Shown here in pieces: positions 51,903-61,012 of a stretch of DNA of 64,000 bases. The translations under genes were made by a program, and so were the position numbers. Source of the stretch: Pseudoduganella violacea (GTDB lineage Bacteria; Pseudomonadota; Gammaproteobacteria; Burkholderiales; Burkholderiaceae_D). How positions within the stretch are numbered: the first letter of the stretch is position 1; every line of letters starts with the position of its first letter. The stretch covers positions 1 through 64,000 of the forward strand of contig NZ_JACHXD010000025.1 of NCBI RefSeq assembly GCF_014191875.1, in the 5' to 3' direction. The notes below the pieces were generated by a model that searched no databases, was not told the DNA's origin, and was given only the letters and a program-made list of their open reading frames with translations.

Positions 51903-52326
51903 ACACCGTCTCGGCGCGCTTGCAGAAGGAGTCGACCATGCTGTTGGCGATCATGCCGAATACCGGGCCGACCACCTGTTCCAGCAGGCGGCTGGAAAAT
52001 TCATAGTGCAGGTCGAGTTCGACCTTGCAGGCGTCGTCGCGCAGGGCTTTGAAGGCCCAGGTGCCGTCCAGGGTCTTGAAAGGACCGTCGACCAGCTTCA
52101 TCTTGATCAGGCTGGGCCGGGTGTTGGTGTTGGCGGTCGTGAAATGCTGGCGGATGCCGCGGTAATGGATGCCGACGCTGGCGACCACGCTGTCTTCGCT
52201 GCGCTCGCGAATGTCAACGCCACCACACCAGGGCAAAAATTTGGGATAATCTTCGACCTTTGCGACCAGCTCGAACATTTGTTCCGCGCTGTATCCCAGA
52301 AATACCGACTTGTGAACTACTGCCAT
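51895..52326 (-). CDS. ratA: RatA-type START/polyketide-cyclase domain protein
   Basis: 143 aa coenzyme Q-binding-like START-domain protein (VVHKSVFLGYSAEQMFELVAKVEDYPKFLPWCGG, LVDGPFKTLDGTWAFKAL, LDLHYEFSSRLLEQVVGPVFGMIANSMVDSF). RatA in E. coli was described as a toxin blocking 70S assembly, and homologues as Coq10-like; which applies here is open. The start at 52326 follows the conserved family length. Divergent from smpB, as in many proteobacteria. Confidence 0.94.
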   Translation of the reverse strand: MAVVHKSVFLGYSAEQMFELVAKVEDYPKFLPWCGGVDIRERSEDSVVASVGIHYRGIRQHFTTANTNTRPSLIKMKLVDGPFKTLDGTWAFKALRDDACKVELDLHYEFSSRLLEQVVGPVFGMIANSMVDSFCKRAETVYG

Positions 52327-52409
52327 TGCGTAACCGTTTGCTATGATGTTGGATTGCCGCGCCCCGCGCGAAAACCGTAGTTTAACCGACCTGCGCATAT
52401 TTACCACTC

Positions 52410-52859
52410 ATGACCATTGCCGATAACCGTAAAGCCTTTCACGACTATTTCATCGAGGACCGCTATGAAGCGGGCCTCGTGCTCGAGGGCTGGGAAGTCA
52501 AGGCGATCCGCGATACGCGTGTGCAGATCAAGGAAGCCTACGTCACCATCCGCGATAAGGAACTGTACCTGTTTGGCGCGCACATCAGCGCACTGCCGAC
52601 GGCGTCCACCCATATCCACCCGGAAGCGGTGCGCACGCGCAAACTCTTGCTGCATCGTCAAGAAATCGACAAGCTGATCGGCAAGGTCGAGCGCGCCGGC
52701 TATACCCTGGTGCCGCTCAATCTGCACTACAAGGGCGGCCGCGTGAAATGCGAGATCGGCCTGGCCAAGGGCAAGAAACAGCACGACAAGCGCGCCACCG
52801 AGAAGGAACGCGACAGCAACCGCGAAATCCAGTCGGCCATGAAGCAGAACCGCCGCTGA
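52410..52859 (+). CDS. smpB: SsrA-binding protein SmpB
   Basis: 149 aa tmRNA partner for rescue of stalled ribosomes. All signatures are present: [76 protein letters not shown] and the basic tail. Divergent from ratA over an 83-bp spacer. The ssrA gene itself is not visible in this window. Confidence 0.98.
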   Translation: MTIADNRKAFHDYFIEDRYEAGLVLEGWEVKAIRDTRVQIKEAYVTIRDKELYLFGAHISALPTASTHIHPEAVRTRKLLLHRQEIDKLIGKVERAGYTLVPLNLHYKGGRVKCEIGLAKGKKQHDKRATEKERDSNREIQSAMKQNRR

Positions 52860-52866
52860 TCCAAGT

Positions 52867-52897
52867 GTCGCCGCACGGCCTCAAATCCGGCGGCGAC
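52867..52897 (+). terminator. stem-loop after smpB
   Basis: GTCGCCGC / GCGGCGAC, 8-bp arms with a 15-base loop, starting seven bases after the smpB stop codon and followed by AATTTCC rather than a T-run. A weak terminator or processing hairpin. Confidence 0.5.
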
Positions 52898-52964
52898 AAT
52901 TTCCAATCAGAAACATTCATGTTACACTCGCCGGGATGAAGAACTTACCGAGCTGGAGGAAACA

Positions 52965-53630
52965 ATGGATGTGAAAGCCGCTGCTGCCCTGATGGCAGCC
53001 TGCGCATTGGCCGGCTGCGCCATGCCCTATTCCCCCGTGCCGGTAGCGACCAATTTCCCGAATACCGAGCAGCCCAAGCTGCAGGCGGCCGCCCACTGGG
53101 ACGTGATCGCGCGCCATGTGCAGCAGACGCTGTCGAACGACCTGAAAAAAGCCTCGCCACGCCCCTTCTATGTGCCGGAGCCGAAGGCCAACGCCTCCGA
53201 GTTCGAGCAGGCGCTGACCAGCCATATCATCACTTCCCTGGTGAATGCCGGCCATACCGTGTCGCTGACCCCGGCCGGCGCCCTGAAAGTGGACCTGAAG
53301 GTGCAAGCCGTCACCTTCGCCGCCAATCGCCCGCAATACCGTTACCGCGGCGAAGCGACGGCGCTGGCCACCGGCCTGTGGGTGCTGAGCGATATCGATC
53401 CGACCGTGGGCGCCGTCGGCACCGTGGCCGCGCTGGATACCTATAGCTGGTTCCGCGCCAAGTTCGCGCCCGGCGCCACGCCCAAAACCGAAGTGATTGT
53501 GACGGTATCGGTCACCGATCAGTACCGCTATCTGGCGCGCACCAGCTCGGCCTATTATGTCGCCGATGCCGACGCCGCCCTGTATAACGGCGCCCTTGTC
53601 AAAGAATACAAACTGCGTGGAGACCGCTAA
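52965..53630 (+). CDS. hypothetical lipoprotein upstream of flgO-like gene
   Basis: 221 aa lipoprotein: signal region MDVKAAAALMAACALAGC with lipobox ALAGC (Cys18). The mature part contains SEFEQALTSHIITSLVNAGHTVSL and LKVDLKVQAVTFA, patterns seen in outer-membrane assembly lipoproteins beside FlgO-like proteins, but I cannot name a family. AGCTGGAGGAAACA precedes the ATG. Overlaps the next gene by one base (TAATG), so co-translated. Confidence 0.78.
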   Translation: MDVKAAAALMAACALAGCAMPYSPVPVATNFPNTEQPKLQAAAHWDVIARHVQQTLSNDLKKASPRPFYVPEPKANASEFEQALTSHIITSLVNAGHTVSLTPAGALKVDLKVQAVTFAANRPQYRYRGEATALATGLWVLSDIDPTVGAVGTVAALDTYSWFRAKFAPGATPKTEVIVTVSVTDQYRYLARTSSAYYVADADAALYNGALVKEYKLRGDR

Positions 53631-54181
53631 TGCGCCCCGTTAAACTCCTGTGCGCCGGCGCCCTGGCCTTGCCGCTGCTGCTGGCCGGCTGCGCCAATCA
53701 GCCCAAGGAAGAAGCCAATTACAATACCGTGGCGTCGAACCAGTTCGTCGGCGCCAACTATGCCGCCGCCGACTCCCTGCTGCGCCAGCTGGCAGGCAAA
53801 CTGCAAGCCGAACAGCCGGTCATCATGGCGACCGTGGTGAATATCGACGCGCTGGAACAGACCTCCACCCTGGGACGCCTGATCTCGGAACAGGTGTCCA
53901 CCCGCATGGCGCAGGGCGGCACCAAGATGCTGGAAATGAAGCTGCGCAACAGCGTGTATATGAAGCGCAACCAGGGCGAATTGATGCTGACGCGCGAACT
54001 GGGCGAAGTGGCGCTGGCGCATAAGGCGCAGGCCATTGTGGTCGGTTCCTATGCCGAGACCAGCGATATGGTCTTCGTCAATATCAAGGTGGTGCAGCCC
54101 AACACCAACTATGTGCTGGCCGGCCACGATTATGTGCTGGCAAAAGAAGGCATCGTGCGCTCGATGCTGCTGCAGCGCTAA
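53630..54181 (+). CDS. FlgO-family outer-membrane lipoprotein
   Basis: 183 aa lipoprotein (MRPVKLLCAGALALPLLLAGC; lipobox LAGC) with the FlgO domain: NYAAADSLLRQLAGKLQAEQPVIMATVVNIDALEQTSTLGRLISEQVSTRMAQGG and RELGEVALAHKAQAIVVGSYAETSDMVFVNIKVVQ. FlgO in Vibrio is an outer-membrane flagellum-associated lipoprotein; this group is also found outside flagellar loci. No flagellar genes lie near, so the function here is open. Confidence 0.85.
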   Translation: MRPVKLLCAGALALPLLLAGCANQPKEEANYNTVASNQFVGANYAAADSLLRQLAGKLQAEQPVIMATVVNIDALEQTSTLGRLISEQVSTRMAQGGTKMLEMKLRNSVYMKRNQGELMLTRELGEVALAHKAQAIVVGSYAETSDMVFVNIKVVQPNTNYVLAGHDYVLAKEGIVRSMLLQR

Positions 54182-54195
54182 ACCGCCCTCCCCGT

Positions 54196-55596
54196 CTACA
54201 GGAAGCCCAACCTGCGCGCCGACGCGTTGTAATTGGCCAGGTTGGGCAGCAGCGCCAGCAAGGCGCTGTCCGATACGCCCAGCCAGCTCCCCAGCGTTGC
54301 CGCATACTGATCGACGGAGGTCGTCGGCAATAGCCGTCCCTGGCCCACATCGTCGGCGCCGTTGTTCGCCACCAGCGGTGGAATGCCGTAGAAGCCGCGC
54401 CCTTTCACGGCGCCGCCCAGCACGCAATGCATGCTGCCCCAGCCATGGTCCGAACCGTCGGTATTCACCGTCAGCGTGCGGCCGAAATCCGAGGCGGTAA
54501 AGGTCGTCACCTTATCCGCCACGCCCAGCTCCACGGTCGCCGCATAAAAGGCCGACAGCGCGCTCGCCACGCTGCCCAGCAGTCCCGGATGCACGGTGCT
54601 CAAGCCATCGTGGGTATCGAAGCCGCCCAGCGACACAAAGAAGACCTGTCGTTTCGCCCCCACGGAACCGGCGGCCGAAATCATGCGCGCCACCATTTTC
54701 AGCTGGTCGCCCAGGCTGTTCGAAGCCGGGAAGGCGGTATTGATGGCCGGAGCGCCGGCCAGCGCGGTGTTCAGCGTGGCATTGGCGTCGATGGAGCGCT
54801 TGGTGACGCGGGTGTATTCCTGTTCCAGCAGGTGCGCGCGCGGCTGGGTGAGCATGGTCTGCAAGGCGCTGCTGGCGGCGGTGGAACCGAACAGCGGCTT
54901 TTGCAGCGCATCGAAGGACACCGGCCCGCTGCTCGACACCTGGTACTGCACGGCCGAGCGTCCGGCCAGGTAGACGGCGTTGCCGGACACGTTCACGCAG
55001 GTGAACGTGGCATTGCCGTTGCCGGCCTCGAACAGGTCGCCGATGCGTCCGCCCCAGCCCGAGACCGCGCCTTCCGGCGCCGAGGATTGCCAGATCGATT
55101 GCTGGTCGTTGTGCGAAAACAGCTTGGGCGGCAGCGGCACCGACTTGGCCAGATACTGCTGCTTGGTGGTGGGCTGGATCAGCGGCCCGACGTTCAGCAG
55201 CACGCCCATCTTGCCCGCGTCGAACAGCGGCAGCAGCGGCGAGAGCTGGGGCGCCAGCGCGTATTGGCGCAGCGCGCCGCTGGAGTCGACCGGAGCGCTG
55301 GCGGGATTGAGCAAGGTCGCGGCCAGGCCGTCGCGCGCCAGCGCCAGCTTCGGGCGCAGATTGTAGTAGGCGTTATAGCTGTTGGCGTCGTAAGGCACGA
55401 CGGTATTGGCGTAGTCGTTGCCGCCATACAGGAAGACGCAGACGATGGCCTTGTAATCGCTGGCGGTGGCGGCTGAAGCCTCGGCCAGCGCGGCCAGGTT
55501 CAGCGCCCAGGGCGCGGCCACGCCCGCCACGGAAAGGGCCGACGCCCTTTGCAGAAAGGCGCGGCGCGACGCATTCATCGTGCTCGAACGGCTCAT
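54196..55596 (-). CDS. DUF1501 family exported protein
   Basis: 466 aa protein with a twin-arginine-like leader (NASRRAFLQRASALSVAGVAAPWAL), typical of DUF1501 (sulfatase-like fold) proteins. Family motifs: VCVFLYGGNDYANTVVPYD, SLGGFDTHDGLSTVHPGLL, FTASDFGRTL..NTDGSDHGWGS. AGGAGCCATC precedes the ATG. Paired with the DUF1800 gene directly upstream, an arrangement found across proteobacteria and planctomycetes; activity unproven. Confidence 0.93.
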   Translation of the reverse strand: MSRSSTMNASRRAFLQRASALSVAGVAAPWALNLAALAEASAATASDYKAIVCVFLYGGNDYANTVVPYDANSYNAYYNLRPKLALARDGLAATLLNPASAPVDSSGALRQYALAPQLSPLLPLFDAGKMGVLLNVGPLIQPTTKQQYLAKSVPLPPKLFSHNDQQSIWQSSAPEGAVSGWGGRIGDLFEAGNGNATFTCVNVSGNAVYLAGRSAVQYQVSSSGPVSFDALQKPLFGSTAASSALQTMLTQPRAHLLEQEYTRVTKRSIDANATLNTALAGAPAINTAFPASNSLGDQLKMVARMISAAGSVGAKRQVFFVSLGGFDTHDGLSTVHPGLLGSVASALSAFYAATVELGVADKVTTFTASDFGRTLTVNTDGSDHGWGSMHCVLGGAVKGRGFYGIPPLVANNGADDVGQGRLLPTTSVDQYAATLGSWLGVSDSALLALLPNLANYNASARRLGFL

Positions 55597-55605
55597 GATG
55601 GCTCC

Positions 55606-57222
55606 TTACTTGAGGACGACGAAATCGGGGGCGGCCAGCGCCAGCGTCAGGGCGGCGCGGATACGGTTCAGGCGCGCCGCATCCGTGCCGCGCGCCATGG
55701 CGTTGATGGCGCCCACGATCAGGGCTTGCGATTCCGCGCCCAGCTGGCCGGCGGCCAGCACGGTATTGATCTCGGCCAGCAAGGCGTTGCCGTTTTCGGC
55801 CAGCGGCATCAGCGACGCGTAGTCGGCGGCGAGGTCGCCAAGGCGGCCGCCAACGGCGCGCTGCATGAAGTTCACATAGCCGACCACCGAGGTCTCATTG
55901 GCGATCTGAAATTCCGGCGCGACCATGCCGGCGCTGGCGATGCCGCTATTGGGCGGCACATAACCGGGGCGGAAGAAGTTGAATACCGAAGGCGAGCGCA
56001 GCGGACTTTGTCCCAGCTTGCTGGCCGGGTCGCTGGTATTGCCGACAGCCCAGGCATCGCTGGCCGACTTCACTTCGTAGGCGCGCGCCCAGGCCAGGAA
56101 GCGCAGCATGGGTTCGCGCAGCTTGCCCTGGCCCGGCGCCGCCGCATCGCTACGGCGCGCTTCCGGGTCGAGCAGCACGGCCTTGACGACGGCACGCAGA
56201 TTGCCGCGCGCGCCCGTGCCATCGTTATTGAAGGCGGCCGCCACCCGCCACACATAGGCCGGACTGGGATTGCTGCACACCAGGCGCTGGATCAGCTGGC
56301 GTCCAATGAAGGGACCAACGTTCGGGTGCGCATAGATGATGTCGAGCGCCGCGTTCAGCGCGTCGGCCCCGCCCAGCCCCGCCGGCACGCTCTTGCCGAG
56401 GAAGCTGGAAGCGCCGCTTTCATGGCGCGCCGCGATCTGCTGCATCGGGCGGCGCAAGAAGTCGGGCGTGCTGGTGTCGCCGCCCGCCAGGTCGAAGTCC
56501 CAGCCGGTGAAGATGCGCGCCAGGCCGCTGATGTCGTCCTGGGTATAGGTGTAGAGCGGCGCGCCGACCTTGCCCGTCTGCGGCGTGCCATCCTGGTTCA
56601 GCTGCACCAGGCCGATGGTAAACAGCTGCATCAGCTCGCGCGCATAGTTTTCGTCCGGATGGGCGCCCGTCGCCGGATTGGCTTTCCGGCTGCCGCGATA
56701 AGTCAGGTACTGGCCCATGGCGGCGCTGGTGGACACCTGGCCCAGCAAAGTGCGGTAGTTGCCGAAGGCGTTCGCTTCCAGCAGGTCCATATACGCGGCG
56801 GCGGAAAACTGGCGCCAGCCGGCGCCCACCAAGCCACCGATCGAGGTCACCAGGATTTCGGACAGGGCCAGCGTGACGCGCTGGCGCAGCGTGTCGGACG
56901 AGACAAGCAGCTTGCGCCAGACGGCGGGGTCGAAACCCGCTTCCGAGTTTTTATACGTGACGGCGTTGAAGCCCTTGGCCACCAGCCAATCCCAGCGCCA
57001 GCCGCTGGCGGGCATGGCAAATTGCGCATCGAGCCAGCCGGCATAGCCCAGCGACTGCACCTGGGCGATCTGGGCGCGGCTGGCGCCCATGCTGGCCTGG
57101 GCCAGGAAGCGCGCGGCCTCGGCGTCGGAGACGGCGGCCATGGCGCGGCCGGAAGCGCCCAGCAGGGCGGCGCCGAGGGCCAAGGTGGGGGCGGGGGAAT
57201 CGGAAAGCACGGTCGCGTTCAT
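55606..57222 (-). CDS. DUF1800 family exported protein
   Basis: 538 aa DUF1800 protein: signal-like N-terminus (PAPTLALGAALLGASGRAMA), then AARFLAQASMGASRAQIAQVQSLGYAGWLDAQFAMP, the metal-linked NYARELMQLFTIGLVQLNQDG segment, DDISGLARIFTGWDFDL and SPSVFNFFRPGYVPP. Always found beside DUF1501 proteins; the pair is exported and probably acts together. The gap to the next gene is 9 bases. Confidence 0.93.
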   Translation of the reverse strand: MNATVLSDSPAPTLALGAALLGASGRAMAAVSDAEAARFLAQASMGASRAQIAQVQSLGYAGWLDAQFAMPASGWRWDWLVAKGFNAVTYKNSEAGFDPAVWRKLLVSSDTLRQRVTLALSEILVTSIGGLVGAGWRQFSAAAYMDLLEANAFGNYRTLLGQVSTSAAMGQYLTYRGSRKANPATGAHPDENYARELMQLFTIGLVQLNQDGTPQTGKVGAPLYTYTQDDISGLARIFTGWDFDLAGGDTSTPDFLRRPMQQIAARHESGASSFLGKSVPAGLGGADALNAALDIIYAHPNVGPFIGRQLIQRLVCSNPSPAYVWRVAAAFNNDGTGARGNLRAVVKAVLLDPEARRSDAAAPGQGKLREPMLRFLAWARAYEVKSASDAWAVGNTSDPASKLGQSPLRSPSVFNFFRPGYVPPNSGIASAGMVAPEFQIANETSVVGYVNFMQRAVGGRLGDLAADYASLMPLAENGNALLAEINTVLAAGQLGAESQALIVGAINAMARGTDAARLNRIRAALTLALAAPDFVVLK

Positions 57223-57369
57223 GGCGGCTCCAGTACGGCGGGCTGGGTGGGGCGGACTTCCTTGCTATCGAGAAATATTAGCCCAATTCCCGCAACCTGG
57301 ACAGGGAATTTGTAAGCAGCTGCGACATCGTTGCCGGCCAACCGCGCAAGCTGTCCTGGGCAATCCCGC

Positions 57370-58200
57370 TTAGGACAGCGCGGCCGCCAAGGCCGGCAAG
57401 ACCTGTTCCACCGGCTCGCCCACCTTCAGCGCCAGCAAGTGGTCGGCGCGCGTCAGACCGGCATTGATGGCGGCGATCGGCTTGCCGCTTTCCGCCGCCA
57501 GTTTGCAGAAGCGGAAGCCGGAAAACACCATCAGCGAGGAGCCGACCACCAGCAAGGCGTCGGCCTGCGCCAGCATGCCGAGCGCCGCCTCGGTGGTGGT
57601 CTTGGGGACGTTGTCGCCAAAGAAGACCACGTCGGGCTGCAGCATGCCGCCGCAGCCGGCGCAGTGGGGAATGTGAAAATCTTCCAGCGCCTCCGGCTCC
57701 AGCTGGGCATCGCCGTCGGGCAGAGGCTGGGCCAGCGTATCCGCCATCTGCGGATTGGCCTGGGCCAGTTGCCGCTGGATGTCGGCGCGCGCATAGCGCG
57801 CCTGGCATGCGAGGCAGACGACGGTGTGGATATTCCCATGCAGTTCAAGCGGGGCGCGGCTGCCGGCGCGCTGGTGCAAGCCGTCGACGTTCTGCGTGAT
57901 AAGGGAGACGATATGGCCGCCCTCCTCCAGCGCCGCCATGGCGTGATGGGCGGCGTTCGGGGCGGCGCCGGCCAGGGTCGGCCAGCCCACCATGCTGCGC
58001 GCCCAGTAGCGGCGGCGCACGGCGTCGGAACGGCGGAATTCCGGCCCCTGCACGGGCAGCCTGCCGCGCCGCGTGCCATCCTTGTCGCGGTAGTCGGGTA
58101 TGCCGGAAGCAGTGCTGATGCCGGCCCCGGTCAGGGCCAGCACGCGGCGGTGGCGGCCCAGGAACTGGGCCAGGCCGGCAATCTGTTCGGATCGATTCAT
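57370..58200 (-). CDS. Sir2-family NAD-dependent protein deacylase
   Basis: 276 aa sirtuin. GAGISTASGIPDYRD (NAD binding), TQNVDGLH, catalytic His121 in LELHGN, zinc ligands CLAC (129-132) and HCAGC, and GSSLMVFSGFR. All catalytic and zinc residues are present, so it looks like an ordinary class II/III deacylase, not a defence-type NADase. The ATG at 58200 with TAGGATGCC upstream is preferred to 58209. It is the last gene of the rhs-toxin-immunity unit, 30 bases after the immunity gene. Confidence 0.93.
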   Translation of the reverse strand: MNRSEQIAGLAQFLGRHRRVLALTGAGISTASGIPDYRDKDGTRRGRLPVQGPEFRRSDAVRRRYWARSMVGWPTLAGAAPNAAHHAMAALEEGGHIVSLITQNVDGLHQRAGSRAPLELHGNIHTVVCLACQARYARADIQRQLAQANPQMADTLAQPLPDGDAQLEPEALEDFHIPHCAGCGGMLQPDVVFFGDNVPKTTTEAALGMLAQADALLVVGSSLMVFSGFRFCKLAAESGKPIAAINAGLTRADHLLALKVGEPVEQVLPALAAALS

Positions 58201-58230
58201 GAACGGCATCCTAACACCGTTCGCGGATCG

Positions 58231-59016
58231 CTAACCGGCGCAGGGCTTGAAGTTGACGCCTTTGATATCGGCTGCGGCCAGCTTGGTGTACAGCTCCCGC
58301 GTCACCAGGAAGGCTTGGCTGGCGCTGGCGCCGCTGCCGAAATACTGCGCTGACTTGAAGGCGGCGGCAGGCGCCGTCTCCGGCCGAGGATGGAAGCCCT
58401 TGACCGGCGGCAGATACTTGGGCCGACCGCAGCAGTTGCAGGTCGTCGCGGCGAGATGCGACAGATCCAGTTCGGCTTGCGCCTGCACGTCCAGTTGCAC
58501 TACCGAATCGAGCGCGGCGCCGCTCTTTTGCAGCAGCACCGGCCGGCAGGCGATGCCGAAAGGCTCGAACAGCGCCGACCACACTTCGGGCTTGACGAAG
58601 TATTCATCGAAGACCCAGTTCAACTGCAGCACATCGTTCTTGCCCCACACCGGCGCCTTGGCAAAGCGGAAGGGCTGGATCTGGCGCTTGCCCGCGCCGC
58701 AGGCCTCGCAGTAGCCGCTCAAGTCGTAAGTCGCGGCCAGATAGCCGCGATCCTCGGACGGTTCCGGATAGCCATGATGCCAGGCCGGGGCCAGCGCCAG
58801 GTACTGCGCGCCTTTCAGCTCGGCGGCGCTGAACTTGGTGCTGACGGTATCGACGGCGCCGAAGCGGCGCGCCAGCGCCTCGACCGCAGGCCAGCGCGCA
58901 TCGCTTTCTTCAATCTGGAAAGCGGCAAAACCGGTTTCCAGCTCCACGCCGGCGGCCAGGAAGGCTTGTCTTTCCGCTTCCTCAACCGCCAGCCCAATGC
59001 GGTGCATGATCTTCAT
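58231..59016 (-). CDS. double-CXXCG (SitI-like) putative immunity protein
   Basis: 261 aa protein with two CXXCG motifs, CEACG near residue 104 and CNCCG near residue 194, the hallmark of the gmx_para_CXXCG/SitI family. In Myxococcus xanthus such proteins are immunity partners of SitA toxins. Here the gene starts 10 bases after the end of the Rhs-type toxin gene and runs the same way, matching immunity position. The C-terminal QAFLVTRELYTKLAAADIKGVNFKPC pattern is also shared with the family. Cytoplasmic, no signal peptide. Confidence 0.85.
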   Translation of the reverse strand: MKIMHRIGLAVEEAERQAFLAAGVELETGFAAFQIEESDARWPAVEALARRFGAVDTVSTKFSAAELKGAQYLALAPAWHHGYPEPSEDRGYLAATYDLSGYCEACGAGKRQIQPFRFAKAPVWGKNDVLQLNWVFDEYFVKPEVWSALFEPFGIACRPVLLQKSGAALDSVVQLDVQAQAELDLSHLAATTCNCCGRPKYLPPVKGFHPRPETAPAAAFKSAQYFGSGASASQAFLVTRELYTKLAAADIKGVNFKPCAG

Positions 59017-59026
59017 AAACTCGCTA

Positions 59027-60985
59027 TTACAAGCCCAAGGCTTTCAAGATTTCCGGATAATTTTTGTAAATTTGCTTGGCTGCCGATTCCACCTGGTCCT
59101 TGGTCGCGGTCGCCGTGCCCTCGCCGTAAGGAATCAGCTTGCGCCACGCATTGGTGAACGCCTGGTGCTCGGCCTCGGTCAGCGCAATCGACTTCATCTC
59201 CTTTTCGGCCACGCCCAGCACGCTGGCGAAGCGTTTCTCGATCAGGTGGTGGGCTTCCAGGCCGGTGCCGGCGGTCAGCTTTTTCAGATCCTTGTACGAC
59301 TGGATGCCGTAGTTGGCTGCCTTCTGGAAGCCTGACAGGCCGTGCGACACCGCGCGCGCCGCGCCTACCGCATGTTCAGTCGCACGCAGCGCCTTGAAGG
59401 CCTGGCCCACGCCGGGAACCGGGCTGGCGACGCCGACCACGCTCAGGCCGACATCGACCATGGCCGCGCCCACACCCACGCCAGTATAAACGGCCAGCCC
59501 CAGCTTGCCCAGGTCGTAGACGAGGAAGGCAACGTCGAGCGGGCTATGGCCGTCGGGATCGACGAAGCGGTAGGGATTGTTGTTGGCATAGGCATAGCGG
59601 TTGAAGCTGTGCACATCGGCCGGATCGACCGTGGCCGGATCGATGCCGTAGAAGCGGCCCAGTTCCGGATTGTAGTAGCGCGCGCCCATATAGCTTAAGC
59701 CGGTATTGCCGTCATACGGCTTGCCGGCGAACCAGAGCTTGTTGCCGCTGGCGGCGGCTGGCTTGTTCAACTGCTCGCCATAGGGACGGTAGTTCTCCTT
59801 CCACACTACATTGCCGTTGCTGTCGGTGGCCAGCATGGGGGTACCCGCCACGTCGTTGTGGAAGAAGGTGGTGCCATTGACCGAAGGCGCAGCCACGCTT
59901 GCGGTTTCGTTATAAGTCTTGCTGCCGCCCGCGCCGGTAGCCGTCCAGACGCAGCTTAGCGTCTTGCCCGCCCATTCGGCGGCGGCCACGCCCTGCATGC
60001 TGCCGCTTGGGCTGACGTTGGCGCTACCCACCGCGCCGATGCCGTTCACGCTGCAGCTATACGATACGGTGGTGGCGTTGGACGAATTCCAGTTGACGGT
60101 AAACGCCGCGCCCGGCGCCAGCGGCGATGGCGTGCGGCCGACCGAGATGGTCGGGGCGGCCGGCGGCGTGCCGCCGCTGACGCTGACATTCACATTCGGC
60201 GAGGTGTCGCCAAACCATTCGACATACTCGCGCAGCATGCGCCACTGGAAGCCGTAGGCGCCGGAACTCGGCGGCGCCTTGACGGCAAAGCTGAAGGTCG
60301 CGTTCTGGCCCGGCGCCACCACGGTCGGCACATCGACCCGGCTCATGCCCCAGGTGGCGCTATCCTGCGGATTTTGCGAACCGAGTTTGTACGCGGTGGC
60401 CGCGGTCCAGGTGGCCGTGCCAATATTTTTGAACGTGACGGAGACATTGTAGGTGCTCCCCGCCGTCATCGACGCCGGCACGCTGTGCGAAACAAACTGC
60501 GCCTGGTTCGGCGGCGGCGGATTGACCTGCACCGCCACATTCGGCGTCATTTCACCGAACCACTCCACCGCCTCTTGCACCATGCGGCGCTGGAAGTTGT
60601 AGGTACCGGCCGTGGCAGGCGCTTTGACGTTGAAGGTAAAGGTGTATTGCTGGCCTGGCGCCACCGTGGCGCCATTATCCATGAAGGCGCGGCCGCCGTC
60701 CCAGCCCTGGTTGTCCTGTGGATTTTGCGAGCCCAGGCGGTGCATGCTGGCGGCGGTCCAATTCTTGCCGCCGCTATTTTTCAGCGTCACCGAAACGCTA
60801 TAGGTCTGCCCCGCCGTCATCACGGCCGGCACATTTTGCGCGACGAATTGCGCATCGTTGACCTGGGCTTGGACCGGTGACAGCAGGCCGCCCAGAATCA
60901 GCAACAACAGCAGGCTCAGAGCCTGGACTCCCAGTTTTCTCCAGCAATGAACAAACCAGGCAAACGGATTGAGTGGATATGTCAT
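59027..60985 (-). CDS. exported NBR1-Ig / Rhs-core polymorphic toxin
   Basis: 652 aa. Signal peptide (KLGVQALSLLLLLILGGLLSPVQA), two tandem NBR1-like Ig domains (residues 45-160 and 165-275; each with PAVMTAGQTYSVSVTLKN / PASMTAGSTYNVSVTFKN and VEWFGE/DTSPNV), a third Ig-like domain, then the Rhs core (FFHNDVAGTPMLATD, YMGARYYNPELGRFYGIDP, NRYAYANNNPYRFVDPDGH) ending in the DPDG junction. The tail has hydrophobic segments and a nuclease-like end with EAHHLIEKRF near residue 579. The Rhs YD shell is not in this protein but in the gene upstream. Toxin activity is inferred. Confidence 0.85.
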   Translation of the reverse strand: MTYPLNPFAWFVHCWRKLGVQALSLLLLLILGGLLSPVQAQVNDAQFVAQNVPAVMTAGQTYSVSVTLKNSGGKNWTAASMHRLGSQNPQDNQGWDGGRAFMDNGATVAPGQQYTFTFNVKAPATAGTYNFQRRMVQEAVEWFGEMTPNVAVQVNPPPPNQAQFVSHSVPASMTAGSTYNVSVTFKNIGTATWTAATAYKLGSQNPQDSATWGMSRVDVPTVVAPGQNATFSFAVKAPPSSGAYGFQWRMLREYVEWFGDTSPNVNVSVSGGTPPAAPTISVGRTPSPLAPGAAFTVNWNSSNATTVSYSCSVNGIGAVGSANVSPSGSMQGVAAAEWAGKTLSCVWTATGAGGSKTYNETASVAAPSVNGTTFFHNDVAGTPMLATDSNGNVVWKENYRPYGEQLNKPAAASGNKLWFAGKPYDGNTGLSYMGARYYNPELGRFYGIDPATVDPADVHSFNRYAYANNNPYRFVDPDGHSPLDVAFLVYDLGKLGLAVYTGVGVGAAMVDVGLSVVGVASPVPGVGQAFKALRATEHAVGAARAVSHGLSGFQKAANYGIQSYKDLKKLTAGTGLEAHHLIEKRFASVLGVAEKEMKSIALTEAEHQAFTNAWRKLIPYGEGTATATKDQVESAAKQIYKNYPEILKALGL

Positions 60986-61012
60986 GAACGTTTTCTCTTA
61001 TGCGTTGGCCGA

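Noticed and set aside
55549-57315. 588-codon plus-strand open frame opposite the DUF1800 gene
   Set aside because: Shadow of DUF1800; Arg/Gly/Ala-rich and no motif.
57370-58200. Sir2 as a phage-defence NADase (Thoeris/DSR type)
   Set aside because: The protein is a single-domain sirtuin with full zinc site and deacylase motifs and no defence partner domain, so an ordinary deacylase is more likely.
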